64,000 nt of DNA, from NCBI GenBank assembly GCA_036936605.1, contig JAUPFV010000001.1:153049187-153113186 (forward strand), given 5' to 3'. Shown here piece after piece: positions 24,311-35,930 of this stretch. A model generated the notes under the pieces. The model was not told the origin of the DNA. It saw nothing but the letters and a program-made list of their open reading frames with translations, and did not search any database. The stretch comes from Limnanthes douglasii subsp. nivea (lineage: Eukaryota > Streptophyta > Magnoliopsida > Brassicales > Limnanthaceae). Made by a program: the position numbers and the translations under genes. Every line of letters starts with the position of its first letter. Position 1 is the stretch's first letter.

Positions 24311-25327
24311 GGTTCCCGCCAAGTAGGATTAACCCCCCAAATGATATCGGTTTCATGCCATTTTTTTAACATTCCCACGACCTATATTGTTTCATTCTCG
24401 CTGAATTACACTCTACAGATGAAGAAAGCACAAATGAGTAATATGCATAAAACAATACCATGGGTGATGCGAACTGGAATGTGCACGAAGATGTGCATCT
24501 GCTCAAAGATTTTGAATTCGTAAAACGCCCAACATCGCAAGAGATGTCTGATTTTATTGACACTATTTATATGCAGAATGCACTTCATGCACTTTAGGGA
24601 AACACCGTGTTAGGTGTGTATGATGCCCCGACCATGCGAACGTGAAAAATTCGCTGCTAGGTTAGATTATTTGAAAACTCTTTTGAGTATACTGATTGTG
24701 CCACTCTGTTATGAAATTCAACGCGAAACATGAAATATTTTCATTATGGGATTTCAAATTACTATTACGAAAGATATGCTAGAACATGTGGTGCAATGAA
24801 TACAAGATAAAGCGGACGCGGAAGCCAACCGCGTCGGCACTTATCCAAGTTCCAATGGAACTAACGAGGATGAGGAATATTCTTTTGAGAAACGGTCTGA
24901 GCATTGATGGAATTATCCGTCACCATGAATGCGCATTGAACATCTACTATGTCAACTATGCCAACTATCTATTTATTTTGGATGCTTGCATTTGTATTTT
25001 GAATTATGTAATGTTCTAAATTATGTGAACTATTGAATGTTTAATGTTATCAAAATTATTGTTATCGTAATCTTCAAAGTATACAAGTTTTTAGCTTGGG
25101 AAATTGTATGTAGATTACAATGACAAAGTTTTTAAATGAAGATGGATAAATAGTTTACTTGAGACTACGAATTTTAATTTCATCATATATCTTGCAATGA
25201 GAATGAATTGGTACTGCCCAACCTTCTGCATATGTTGAATGCAATTTTAGGCAACAATGATGTATCCTTGCACATGCTACAAAATGAATTTTTTTACAAT
25301 GATATAATCGATGGGATGTCTAAAAGT

Positions 25328-27881
25328 TTAAATGAATATTTGATGAAATGAAATACTTATGTTAATAAATTGGTTGGTATTGACCCAATCCAATCCGATT
25401 TCCAACCAGTTTGACATCAAAGGAGATGCGCTTCTTAACATTAAAAAAGTAAAAGTAACATCAACGATATTCGACTGTCTTACAAAGTGGAGTATACACT
25501 TAAACATAGATGCGATTACAACTCTTATCTTGCGTATCGTCAACTAATTCTTCATATTAGCCGCATCGCTAGAGTACTTCGCACGTTCTGTAATAGCTAT
25601 TAAATGCTCTATACTAGTAAATATCTTCATCTACACGTATACAAAATCCATAAGCTCATTGTAGAGGGCATTGATAATCAACTTACATCCATCACTGTTA
25701 TCCGTTCAAGGCAAACACAATTGAACAATACCTGCAGTGACCATCGGCTTTAACGTCGTTGATCGATGCTATAAAAGGTCTAAACAAGATGCGGAATTGG
25801 TTTATGTAACCGTTGGGATCAACCAAAGTTGCTTTAGCCGGAGTCATAGCACTTGGCCTACAACCGATCGTTCCACTAGAATGCACCGTTCCACTTGCTT
25901 GTGTAAGATAACCGTTCATTTGTTTATGAACTCTGCTCCCTCTACAAAATTTACGACCCGACGTTCCGCTATCTTTATGTAAAATTACCGATGAAATTTT
26001 GAAATATTTTCCTAACGATGGCGCACTTGCTTTCTCGGAAGCTATCACATGCTCGTTATAAGATTTTTCGTGTTTAATGGATGATTCAGATGTAGTTATG
26101 CATAACTTAAGTTTGGAAGGTGGAAAACCAAGCGTTTTTTTAGTTTGTCTTAAAGACTCTAAAAGGGAAGTTATTTTTGAATGGGCTATGACAAACCATT
26201 TCTTATAAATATGCTCTATGCGTGCTTCGTTCTTGGTTTCCATGACATTGGGTACGAGTTTATCCAGTTTTTCTTTCAGTTTCTCGATATTCGTAAGATC
26301 AGTACATACAACTATATGTAACCTCTTCCAATGATCGTGAAAAAATGTAAATGTACCTCTAAGCCTTTGCGTACAAATTTGTAGATTTTGTACGAACAGA
26401 GTATATTGTGTGTAATTTGTATTGCACAACCACAGTGCATGTCGTACGCAACTGTCATTGTTCGGGCACATTCTACATCGTCGGAAACATGTTCTAAATC
26501 ATAGTGCGAGACGTTTTTTTAGCTTCCCGTACATATTGTTAGCGAATTTATGTAGGGTTAAAAATCAAATCTTTTCAAATGAGACTTTAATTTATTCGTA
26601 TTTCAGTTTGACTGCGTATGCACCTTCAACAAAAAAACACTCAAAGTTAGCTTTTCTCATACCAAAGAAATTCTTAAGGGTGAAATGAGCGCTCTTCACA
26701 CGGTTAGTCGTTTGGTTACCAAAATATAATGACTTGTTAGTTTTCCACGCGATAAACTTATCATCGTAATGCACTAACTAAGTTTTTTGTGTATTTGATT
26801 GCTTTCAGATATTCTCTGAAGTCACAGAGAATTTCTGACCGATAATTATTAAGCGAGAGCTCAGTTTCCGACAACATCATTTGACTCCAAACTTTTACAA
26901 ATTCACCGGACATTTTTTCATCACTGATGATTTTTATTCATTTTCACTATGGCGTTCATGATAATGTGCCATCGACATAACATGTATGTTGCATTGTGGA
27001 ACACTTCCTTGATCGCATTCACCAACTCTAAGTCTATATCCGTCAAAATAATTGAGGGTGGTTCGATGGAGTGAGTTACCATCAACGATTGTAAACATTC
27101 TAACACCCATTTTTAGCTCTCAAATTTCTCATCGCACATAAACACAACTCCAATGTAGAAATTCTTCTTGGTACAAATAGTTCCAAAACCCTCACATAAT
27201 GGCATCCCGTATATTATTACCTTGTATGTTTTATCCATTATTAGCACATTTAGAAACGTTAGTAACAAATCCAAACTAACTGGGTATGCAAAGAAAATTT
27301 CACTTATGATATTGTTTCCGTCTTCGCATGAGCTATGCAATTCGTAATAATTAAAACTTTTAAGTTCGCCTCACAAGTATAAAAACTGCGAGTGATTGCC
27401 TTTCTTGATCTTCCGTTGTGTTATTTAAAAAATTTACATAGTGTGCAAGGATGACGAATTGTTAGGGTTAAACTTTTTCAATCCGCCAAAATTATCACGA
27501 GGACGGGATCCTATTTTGGTAGAATTAGTTACAAAATCCAACTTTTCTTTAGAAAACCTTCCCAAGTACGAATGGCCTTCACTTTTGTAGTCTCATGATT
27601 GTGAACCATGCATACAACCTCTAAGGACCATAAATCATCATTTACCATATTTATTTTAAGCACTAATGGGGGTTCATATTTCTTGGTCCCGGTAGACTTT
27701 CTCTTAAAATCCTTTGGCTCCACCAACTTCGTGTACTTTCCTGATATCTCGTATACAAACATTAGTCTATGATATTTTCTAATTTTGGCATTGTCGCGAC
27801 GTCGAAATATAACTACAAATTGTCATTCACAATAACCTTAACCCAATCGACTAATTGTTGTTGCGTGTAGTTGGATTTCAT
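25328..27881 (-). pseudogene. MULE transposase: FAR1-like, MULE catalytic, SWIM and OTU-like regions (degraded)
   Basis: Starts at ATG 27881 (MKSNYTQQQLVDWVKVIVN). Next comes a FAR1/WRKY-GCM1-like region (27762-27529: SLEVVCMVHNHET). The MULE catalytic region follows: LIMDKTYKV and YGMPLCEGFG (27300-27150), then IILTDIDLELVNAIKEVF and LCRWHI (27060-26960), then NQTTNRVKSAH near 26700, where the family's Glu reads Lys. SWIM lies near 26430 (CGCAI then CSY, with the last His as Tyr), followed by FHDHWKRL. A linker leads to the OTU-like start (VKADGHCRYCSI, Cys kept) and end (25543-25328: RVVIASMFKC, VNTNQFINI, with His as Gln). Frameshifts and stops separate these parts. The gene is inactive. 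Confidence 0.8.
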
Positions 27882-28149
27882 GGTGAACAACTATAATGGA
27901 CGGAGTAAACCTCAAAATCATTTATTATTAATCCGGAATCATTGAGCTCTTCATTATATATAACCCAGATTTAATCATGAAAATCATAATTAAAGATGTA
28001 TATTCCACATCCAATAAATGTTCAGGAAACCAAGTTTAAATATTATATTCTACGTCGCTGGTTATGTTTCCCACAGTCGCAGCAAATATTCCAACCCGTC
28101 CCGCCGATATGAGAAACAAATCACAAAAACAAATCTTAATTTTTTAGCA

Positions 28150-28440
28150 AGTGTTAAAATATGACCATTGACGGTGCGAACCGTAATAAATTATCGTTGT
28201 CTAATTTACACCGGTTGTACTGACAAGTTCACATCGGCAGTGCTGACTAGTCACATAGGCAAAAACTAATTTAATATAAATTTGTACATAGAAATTAGCC
28301 ACCACTAGTGGAGTCTACCCGAACCGGTGGTGTGGGCTACCGTAAAATGTGAATGGGAAAATCTATTCCAATAATTTTGGATAAAATTTAAACACCGTCA
28401 CTGGAGAGTGACCACATAGACGGTGTACGAAAGTAATTGT
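28150..28440. repeat. Subterminal repeat-rich block of MULE 2 (right end)
   Basis: Contains TTGACGGTGCGAACCG, TTTACACCGGTTG, CATCGGCAGTGC, CCGAACCGGTGGTG and AACACCGTCACTGG within 290 bp, in both orientations. It is the counterpart of the left block at 23935-24310. Confidence 0.5.
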
Positions 28441-29036
28441 TTTTTCACAAATATCGGAATTAGATCTAAAAAAACTTTACATCTAAAAACTTTCTCATTT
28501 GGAGTTTAAAGTTTATCAACAAAATTCCGTCCTTGTTTCCGTTTATAATTTTTTTTAGAGTTCGGTGATTTGTAAAAAGAAGATTTGAAATTTTGTGTTC
28601 TACAATTTTTTTGAGTTTTATATAATAAAAAAATTGGATTTACATGAATGGCACGTTGAAACACAAATTTATTGTTTTATCTATATCTAAACTTAGACTA
28701 ACCGAATATATTCATTTTATACAAAATAAAATAAAAAACATATATTTTTTATAAAAAAATAAAATGATAAAAAACTGACCTTTTCTTTTTAACCATTTAC
28801 AAAAAAAATTAAAAATAGTTCAGCCAAAACCTACAATAATTAATGTAAAGGGGCCACTCGGTTAAGAGGATAACTATAAAAAAATGTGATAGCCTTATGG
28901 AACTGAAGACAAAATCACGTCAAAGATTTTATTTGTGGCGAGTCTATGGAAGATGGATACAATCCATATTATATTGTGATATGGGCTTTTCTTTCAATCT
29001 TGTTCCAATTATTTTGTCTATTTATTTAAGGGTTTG
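28441..29036. other. AT-rich intergenic DNA, nothing recognised
   Basis: No coding frame, RNA gene or repeat that I can support. Confidence 0.6.
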
Positions 29037-29066
29037 ACTAACCGGTGCCCATGGGCACCGGTTAGT
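29037..29066. repeat. Perfect 30-bp palindrome at the left end of the inverted-repeat element
   Basis: Each 15-base arm reads ACTAACCGGTGCCCA followed by its exact reverse complement. The inner half overlaps the start of the long terminal inverted repeat. Confidence 0.95.
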
Positions 29067-30004
29067 AACCATTTATTAGCCTACTTTTCATTAATTTTGA
29101 TGTACTTTTATATATACAATTATTACCACGATTTATATTTTATTTCGTAGACAAGACTACCCTTTTACTTAACTAAATATTAGATGCCGAAGTCTTGATA
29201 TGGACATCAAATCAAATTAAAGTTTTAACTTATTCTAAAACGTGATTTTTATTAGAAAATTATAAATAAAAATTATTTTAAAACTATAATTCAATTTAAC
29301 AATAAATATTAATATATAACAACAATGCCATTTTTATTGTTATCTTTTAGAGTAATATATTAAGATTTCTTTATATTTAAAAAAATATATTTTATATAAA
29401 ATATATTTAATTTTATTTCTATATATTTTTTTTTAATTTATTATTATATAATTTTCTATCACATATTTTAAAATATATTTGGAATATTAAATTTGATTCA
29501 GTTATATTTTATTTTTTAAAATAACATATTAAGACTCTTTGTTATTTTTATAAAAACAGATTTTCTAAAAAAAATATGTCAATAAAAATAAATCTCATTA
29601 TAAAATTATCATATTTTTCAAATTTTATATTTTATAGGTGATTTTAATTTTAATTTTAATTTTAAATACATAAATAATTAGTTTATAATTTAAAACACTG
29701 TTTTTCAAATCAATTGATTCATTTATTAATATTAAAATTTCATTTTGGAAATTATGTATTTTTTATTCGGATGATTGATATTATCTTTAATAAAATGTGT
29801 TTATATTCTGCTGTGCTGAGTTGAAGGTAAATAACGCAAAACATTAATTTGATTTATTACCTATATTAAAACTTAAGCGTCTAATATTCACTTAAGTGCA
29901 AGGGTAATTTTGTCTGAAACATCAAGTATAAATCGTGGTAATAATTGTATATATAAAAGTACATCAAAATTAATGAAAAGTAAGCTAATAAATGGTTACT
30001 AACC
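29037..30004. mobile_element. Non-autonomous DNA transposon with long terminal inverted repeats
   Basis: The left arm 29060-29137 and the reverse complement of 29927-30004 are identical over 78 bases except one. The match continues more loosely to about 29192 and 29873. Arms of more than 100 bp are typical of Mutator-type elements. The interior (about 680 bp) is AT-rich and has no coding frame. The left arm is preceded by a perfect 30-bp palindrome (29037-29066). The right arm instead runs into scrambled copies of its own sequence (30005-30065). No target-site duplication could be assigned. Confidence 0.85.
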
Positions 30005-31039
30005 TTAATGCAAAGTAAGCTAATCAAAATTAATGGTTACAAAATTAATGAAAAGTAAGCTAAAGTAGGAGTTATATCCGAATCATTTGCCTTAAATAAA
30101 AAAGTATTAAAGCTTGTTCGATCCATCACGTGATGGATGGGGTTAAATCACCAATATCGATATACGTCTCTACAGAAGCAAGCAAAATCAGTGGCAAACT
30201 GGCAACGAATACGATTATAATAATGCAGTAGGCCCACAGACAGGCATGGTGATAAAATAAGAGAGCCGACAAAAGACAAAAGACAAATCACAAGAGACAA
30301 AAATAATACTTAAAAAATAGACTCGCAATTAACAACACGTTCAATTATTGATGTGATACCTAGATTTATTGTGATAGTAGTACATAAATGATCCAAGTCT
30401 CAAAATGATTAACAACACGTTTAATTATTGTATTGAGATTCCGAATGATTATTAGAATTTCATTCTTAACTCCAACTTCTAAACAACATAGTTTTGAATT
30501 TAGATTTTTAATTTTTTTCTATTTATTCTACAAATATTTTTATATTTGAAGTTTTGCATGTTACCAACGTTTATATTTAAATAAAATAAAATAATAGTTA
30601 GGTGAATAATAATTTGTTAGATTATTGTTACAAAAAAGATATAATATTTATATAAGAATGCAAACATGTATTTTAATTATTTATAAGGTTGCAAGAACAG
30701 ATTAATTCGTAACTATTAATTAAGGTTTTTTAAAATTAGTTTGGACTAAGTTTCGTGGATCTAAATATAATATAATTTATTTTTATTTTTCGTACTATTT
30801 TTTAGCTTGAGTTATCCATCGAATTTAAAATATAATTATTATTATATTTGTATTTATATTATAAATGTACTCTAATTTGATAATAGTTTGTTCAATTTAG
30901 TGGTTGTATGTTACTATGTTACCGTTTTAAAATAAGTAGTACATCATAATGAATTATTGCCTTGATAATTGTTTTTAAAAACTTTTAGTTATAGATGATT
31001 AGGATATGATTTGGATAGTTATTGAGAATTAAAATTTTA
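30005..31039. other. AT-rich intergenic DNA; short direct repeats
   Basis: The first 60 bases repeat pieces of the neighbouring terminal repeat (AAAGTAAGCTAAT, AAAATTAATG). TTAACAACACGTTCAATTAT-type text occurs twice near 30328 and 30410. Nothing else is recognised. Confidence 0.5.
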
Positions 31040-31330
31040 GGATATACAACCATCAGAAGAAAGCTCTCACTCCCTCTCCAGGAACAGAGCCATATTTTAA
31101 TCTTAATTCTTGCTCATGCTAAGAATTCTTTCTCATCTCTTGTTGATTATGCTCGATCATGGAAGAAGGTGAGATTTTATCCTGCAACTCATCCATGAAC
31201 ACATCTCAATCTGCACTAAAGGTTTTCTCTGTTCTTGGAACATAATTCTCAATCATGAGAAAGAAGAAATCATTCTGATGAATTACTTGTAACAGATTCT
31301 GGTTATAAATAAAATATACACAATAATCCA

Positions 31331-32662
31331 ATGTTTGAGCAAACAAATCCCAGCATCACGAGTTATGCTGACAAGAAGCAGTCTCAAAAGTCCAGCAGAT
31401 CATTTGCTGATGTTCTAAAACCCAGAAATCATGAAGTCCTTCACGAAAATGTTACATACATCAAGAACTCGGATCACACTGTTATCAATTTTCAAAGAAG
31501 GGACAAATAAATTTTTTTGGGCATCTCGAAACATACTATTATATGCAAATTTGGGACTCGGAAACCAAATCTTGAAACTGTTAGAAATTTTCTTAGAAAC
31601 TTTAGATTTGCACGCAATTACAGTATTACAAACTGGGATTACAGGCACTTATTCATCGAATTCATTCTCGAAGAAGACCTGAAAAAGCTTTGGAGGCGAA
31701 ATGTTTGGACAGTTGGCAACAAACCAATGTGAATCCTTAAATGGACTCCACAATTTAATCTTAATATCTAAAATCCCATAATCCCAGTCTAGGTTACTTT
31801 ACCCAATCTCCCTGAATTCATGTTTAACGAATGGACCATTTCTGAAATTCTTAAAGGAGTTGGATCTCCTTTGAGCATATGAGTTCCTACTACTAACAGG
31901 GTTAGGCACAATTGTTGTAGAGCCTCGGTTGAATTTGATATTTCAAAAATTATACCAAAAAAATTCTAGATTTGTTTTGAAGAAGAAGAAGAAGGATTTT
32001 GGATTGATGTTGTTTATGATTCTCTTCCTAATTACTGCAAACCTTTGTAAGTACATTGGACACCAACAAACCGACTGCAAGAAATCTAATAATCCTCAAC
32101 ATAAACACCTAACAACCAATTCTCTCCCAAGATTAACATAGGTATAAACCAAATTCAAAATCAAGAACCAAGACTTAAATCTATTATTATCAGCAATTAT
32201 GATATTAATATCATTCCACAAGAAAAATCAGATCCAACAAAAATCAGAAAAGAATCTTCACACCTTCATTCAACCTAATTTATTGAACAACACCCTGAGG
32301 AAATCTTGGAGAAACCTGGATAAGATAAAGAAAATTTTCCAGAATCATGTGAACCTATTACATCAAACACTATCAACAATCCTTAGATAATTGAAGCACT
32401 GCATTCAATTGAAAGAGGCTTACTCTTCACCAACAATAAAACCACTGATAATTCTATCCCTGATCCTCAATCGCCAACAAGATTCACTATTGTCAGCCTT
32501 CCAAACTCACCCGCATTCAAATAAAAAGAGAAAGAAATAAATCTCAAAAGGGTTGAAAATAAAAAGACTAGAAAGATGAAAAACTGGAATCCTATTGGTA
32601 CTTCTCTATCTAAAGTAATGCAGTTTAAAGTAGTTGTTAAACCCTCCAAATAAAAGAAATGA
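31331..32662 (+). pseudogene. LINE 1 ORF1, DUF4283 and zinc-knuckle protein (degraded)
   Basis: ATG at 31331 begins MFEQTNPSITSYADKKQ and soon reaches RSFADVLKP, a signature of plant LINE/gag-like ORF1 proteins. The DUF4283 region follows (NLETVRNFLRNF, DYRHLFIEF, KKLWRRNVWTVGNKPM, ILKWTPQF). A zinc-knuckle remnant (KYIGHQQTDCKK) lies near 32050-32090. The C-terminus (NPIGTSLSKVMQFKVVVKPS) matches the ORF1 end of LINE 3. A TAA at 32651 stops the frame three codons before the in-frame TGA that overlaps the ORF2 ATG. Such proteins bind the element RNA. Confidence 0.75.
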
Positions 32663-35600
32663 CAATCTCAATATCGAATTGGAATGTCAGAGGGTTGGAG
32701 AACAATGAAACTCTCAATACCGAGATCCCTTAAAAGATTTGAAAAGATTGACTTTCTGAATTTGCAAGAACCTATGGTCCATCATTCTAAACTGGAAATG
32801 ATTGCTAGAAAACTAGAATTCAGCTGCTACAAATAAAATGTTAACAACAAAATATGGTTAATGTGGAATCAAAATTAAAGTGTTAATATTCTTGTGGATA
32901 ATGATCAGTTCCTTCCTCTAGATGTTAAACACAATCTCTTCAACAAAGAATTCAAAGTCTCTGTGGTTTATGCTAAAAATACCAAAATTTAAAGATCTGT
33001 CACGCGTAATAGTTCAAGAAATATGGAAGACATAACAAGTGAATGGATTAATCTTGGAGATTTTAATTTTATCCTTAATCCTAAAGAATATCTATTATGT
33101 ACTTCTTATTGGTGCAAAATTTCAGAAGACTTTAACAACCTTGTCCTCGACTGTCATCTTAATGATATTGGGTTTTATGGGTCAAGATACACTTGGACAA
33201 ATGGGAGAAAATGAAATCGTTTCGAATGGGTTCTCTTCAACAATAATTGGCTCAATTACTTCAACACTACCAAGGTCACTCCTCTGGCCAAGACATGTTC
33301 TGATCACTCCCCTATTAGTATATCAATATCTACCAATCAGAAGAAAATCATTTCTTTCTTTAAATTTCTAAACATGTGAGTAATGCATGATGACTTCCTA
33401 TACATGGTCAAATATAGATGGTCTGGAATAATGATGAGCTCTCATATTCAGGTGTTCTAGTATAACCTAAAAAGGCTAAAGACTGATATGAAAAGTTGGA
33501 ATAAAAATATTTTTGGAAACATTTTTTATTCAATCAAACATATTGAAGAACAAATAAATGAGATAGAGACTAACCTTCAAGAGTCAAACTTTGTTGATGA
33601 TAAAATCCTTCTGGATAAAGCTAAAGAAAGACACTGCATTCTTCAGTATAAGGAAGAGTCGTACTGGGAATAAAAGTATCACTCTTTTTTGCTCAAAGAT
33701 GGTGACAAAAGCACAACTTTCTTCCACAACCCGGTAAAGAAAAGGAGGAAGAAAAACATGATTAATAAAATCTAGGATGGGTCCAATTGGCTAGAAGAAC
33801 ATATAGCAATTAACAATTCTACTATTGGTTATTTTGATAACATTCTTTCTGGGAATACTAATTAACAATGTAACTCAAAACTACTTGGATCTTATTCCAA
33901 CAATGATCAATGAAGAGGATAATACTATGCTTATGGCCAAACCAAGTGAGTCTAAAATCTATAACATTATCAAATCTCTTAATTCAAACTGTGTTACAGG
34001 GCCTGATGGTTTCAATGAAGAATTCTTCAAATCTTGCTGGCCTATTATCTGACATCTTTAAGGACTGTTCTATTTCTAAAGGAGTTTACTCTATTGTCAT
34101 CTATTTAATTCCAGAAGCAACATCTCCTAGAGCATGGCCAGACTACAAACTAATCAACATATCTACAATATTCAACATAATAAATTCTAAAGTAATAACT
34201 GCAGACTAGCTAATCTTTTTCCCAAAATAATCTCTGAAGAGCAAGGGGCTTTTGTTAAAGGGAGAAGTATTCATGAGCACATTCTGATGGCTCAAGAACT
34301 CTGTTATGATCTAAATTTGAAATTCATGGACACTAGTATTATCCTTAAACTTGATATGTCAAAGACTTTTGACAGAATTGATCACAATTTTCTTCTCAAA
34401 TTTATGGCCAAATTTGGAAGCCGATCTACTCTTCTATTATGATTAATGGTGAGATGAAATGATTCTTAAAATCTATAAAATATCTTAGGCAGGGAGATCC
34501 CCTCTCCCCTAGCCTTTTCATAATCACAAAGTAATATCTTATCAGGGGTTTAAAGGCAATATATTACGAGAATCAAGCTAACAAATACAACTACAGTGGA
34601 AAACTCAGCATACCTTGCCCTGCCTTCGCATATGATCTGGTGGTTTTCTTCAATGGCTAAATCTCTTATGTTAATCAAATCAATTCCTTCTTAAACCATT
34701 ACCAATCTGTTTATGGGGAGCGTATCAATAAATAAAAATCAAATCTTATTGTTTGTGTCAAGATATTGGTCTGAAGACTCTTGGGATATGCCTAAGCTTT
34801 TATCCTCAGTTTCTGCTACTGAAATATCAGAAATCCTAAAGATCTCTATCAGCTCTAAACCTGACTCTATTAAATGGTCTTTAACTCCTGATGGGAATTT
34901 TAACTCAAGGATAACTTGGGATGGTATCAATTCTAAATGTAATACTTCTAAACTTTGCATGAAGACATGGAACCACATTACTCCCAAAAAATTATCCTTC
35001 ATTCTTTAGAGAACTTTCTTCAACTGGATTTTAACTAATACCAATCCCCAAAAGAGAAAATTCATCATAGCTTCTAAATGTCAGAATTATGACAATATTG
35101 AATCAACTAATCATGTATTGTTCCAATTCAAGGATTCTTGGTCTGTGTGGAACTACTTTACAGTCCTATTAAACATAACCATTACCAGAAATATGTCTCT
35201 CATTCACTTAATTCAGATTTGGTACTGGTATACTAACAAGACAGTTCAAATCAGAACTATTATGCCTTCTGTAATTGCATGGGTTATCTGGAATTCAAGA
35301 AACAACAAAAAACATAGAGACAAATATGACAATCCTAGTTCTATGATCAACCAAGTGATTCAAATCCTAGCAAGCCTTGACAGATCTTATCTACTCAAAA
35401 GAACTCACTGGTTGCATTAATCATCTTGCTAAACCTTATATTCATATTTCTCTTAACTGGAAGATCCTTAAATCTAATATATATAAACTAAACACTAATG
35501 AATCTTGTAGCATGAATGGTGAATCTAATGGAAGAGGGCTAATTAGAGATCACAGTGGATCTATTATCTATGGCTTTGGAAGATTCTACGAAAAATCATA

Positions 35601-35841
35601 TCCTATTATAGTTGAATGCATGGCACTTTTTGATAGGTTGTTAATCTGTCCGTCTTTGGGAATCAAAGAGTTTGACATTGAAACCGACTCATCTATTCTA
35701 ACTGAGATGATCATGAGAGGAAATTACCCTTGTTTTCTTAAATATATCATCATCTGCTGTAGGAAACTTATTCTACCAACAATGAATTTCATAGATATCT
35801 ATCGAGAACTGAACACTGCATCAGATTGGGTCGCAAAATAA
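32659..35841 (+). pseudogene. LINE 1 ORF2: endonuclease, RT and RNase H (degraded, internal deletion)
   Basis: Begins MTISISNWNVRGLEN (endonuclease start), with LGDFNFILNPKEY and GSRYTWTNGRK and then SDHSPI further on (33010-33310). RT motifs: VTGPDGFNEEFFKSCW (33990-34050), EQGAFVKGRSIHEH, ILKLDMSKTFDRIDH (34340-34390) and the active-site motif read as FAYD at 34625-34636 instead of FADD. Near 34745 the text jumps to SEDSWDMPKLLSSVS, skipping the segment found in LINE 2 (about 38830-39540). RNase H is at 35440-35841: KLNTNESC has Asn for the first catalytic Asp, while VECMAL and ETDSSIL keep the Glu and second Asp. Stops are frequent. Confidence 0.8.
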
Positions 35842-35930
35842 TCTCTTAAAGAAAAGAGGGAATTGAACTTCGATGAAGCTTAAACACCAAATTACTTTAG
35901 AGAAATAACATTTCTGGAAAATATGGGGAT

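Larger units (their letters stand above)
23935..28440 (-). mobile_element. Mutator-like element (MULE 2), near full length
   Basis: A degraded transposase gene (25328-27881, minus strand) sits between two GC-richer blocks (23935-24310 and 28150-28440) that carry repeated motifs of the CACCGGT / CCGGTGCG / CGGCAGTGC kind. Similar motifs lie at the right end of MULE 1. I take these blocks as the element's subterminal regions. I could not align long terminal inverted repeats or a 9-bp target duplication by eye, so the ends are approximate. The stretch 24310-25327 (past the 3' end of the gene) has no coding frame I recognise. Confidence 0.65.
31040..35930 (+). mobile_element. LINE 1, non-LTR retrotransposon with ORF1 and ORF2, internally deleted
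   Basis: A long LINE copy on the + strand with a short 5' leader, ORF1 (31331-32662) and ORF2 (32659-35841), followed by probable 3' untranslated sequence. ORF2 has endonuclease, RT and RNase H parts but lacks the RT C-terminal third, which the related LINE 2 retains. Many stops and frameshifts. I could not mark the exact 3' end or a poly-A tail. Confidence 0.85.
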
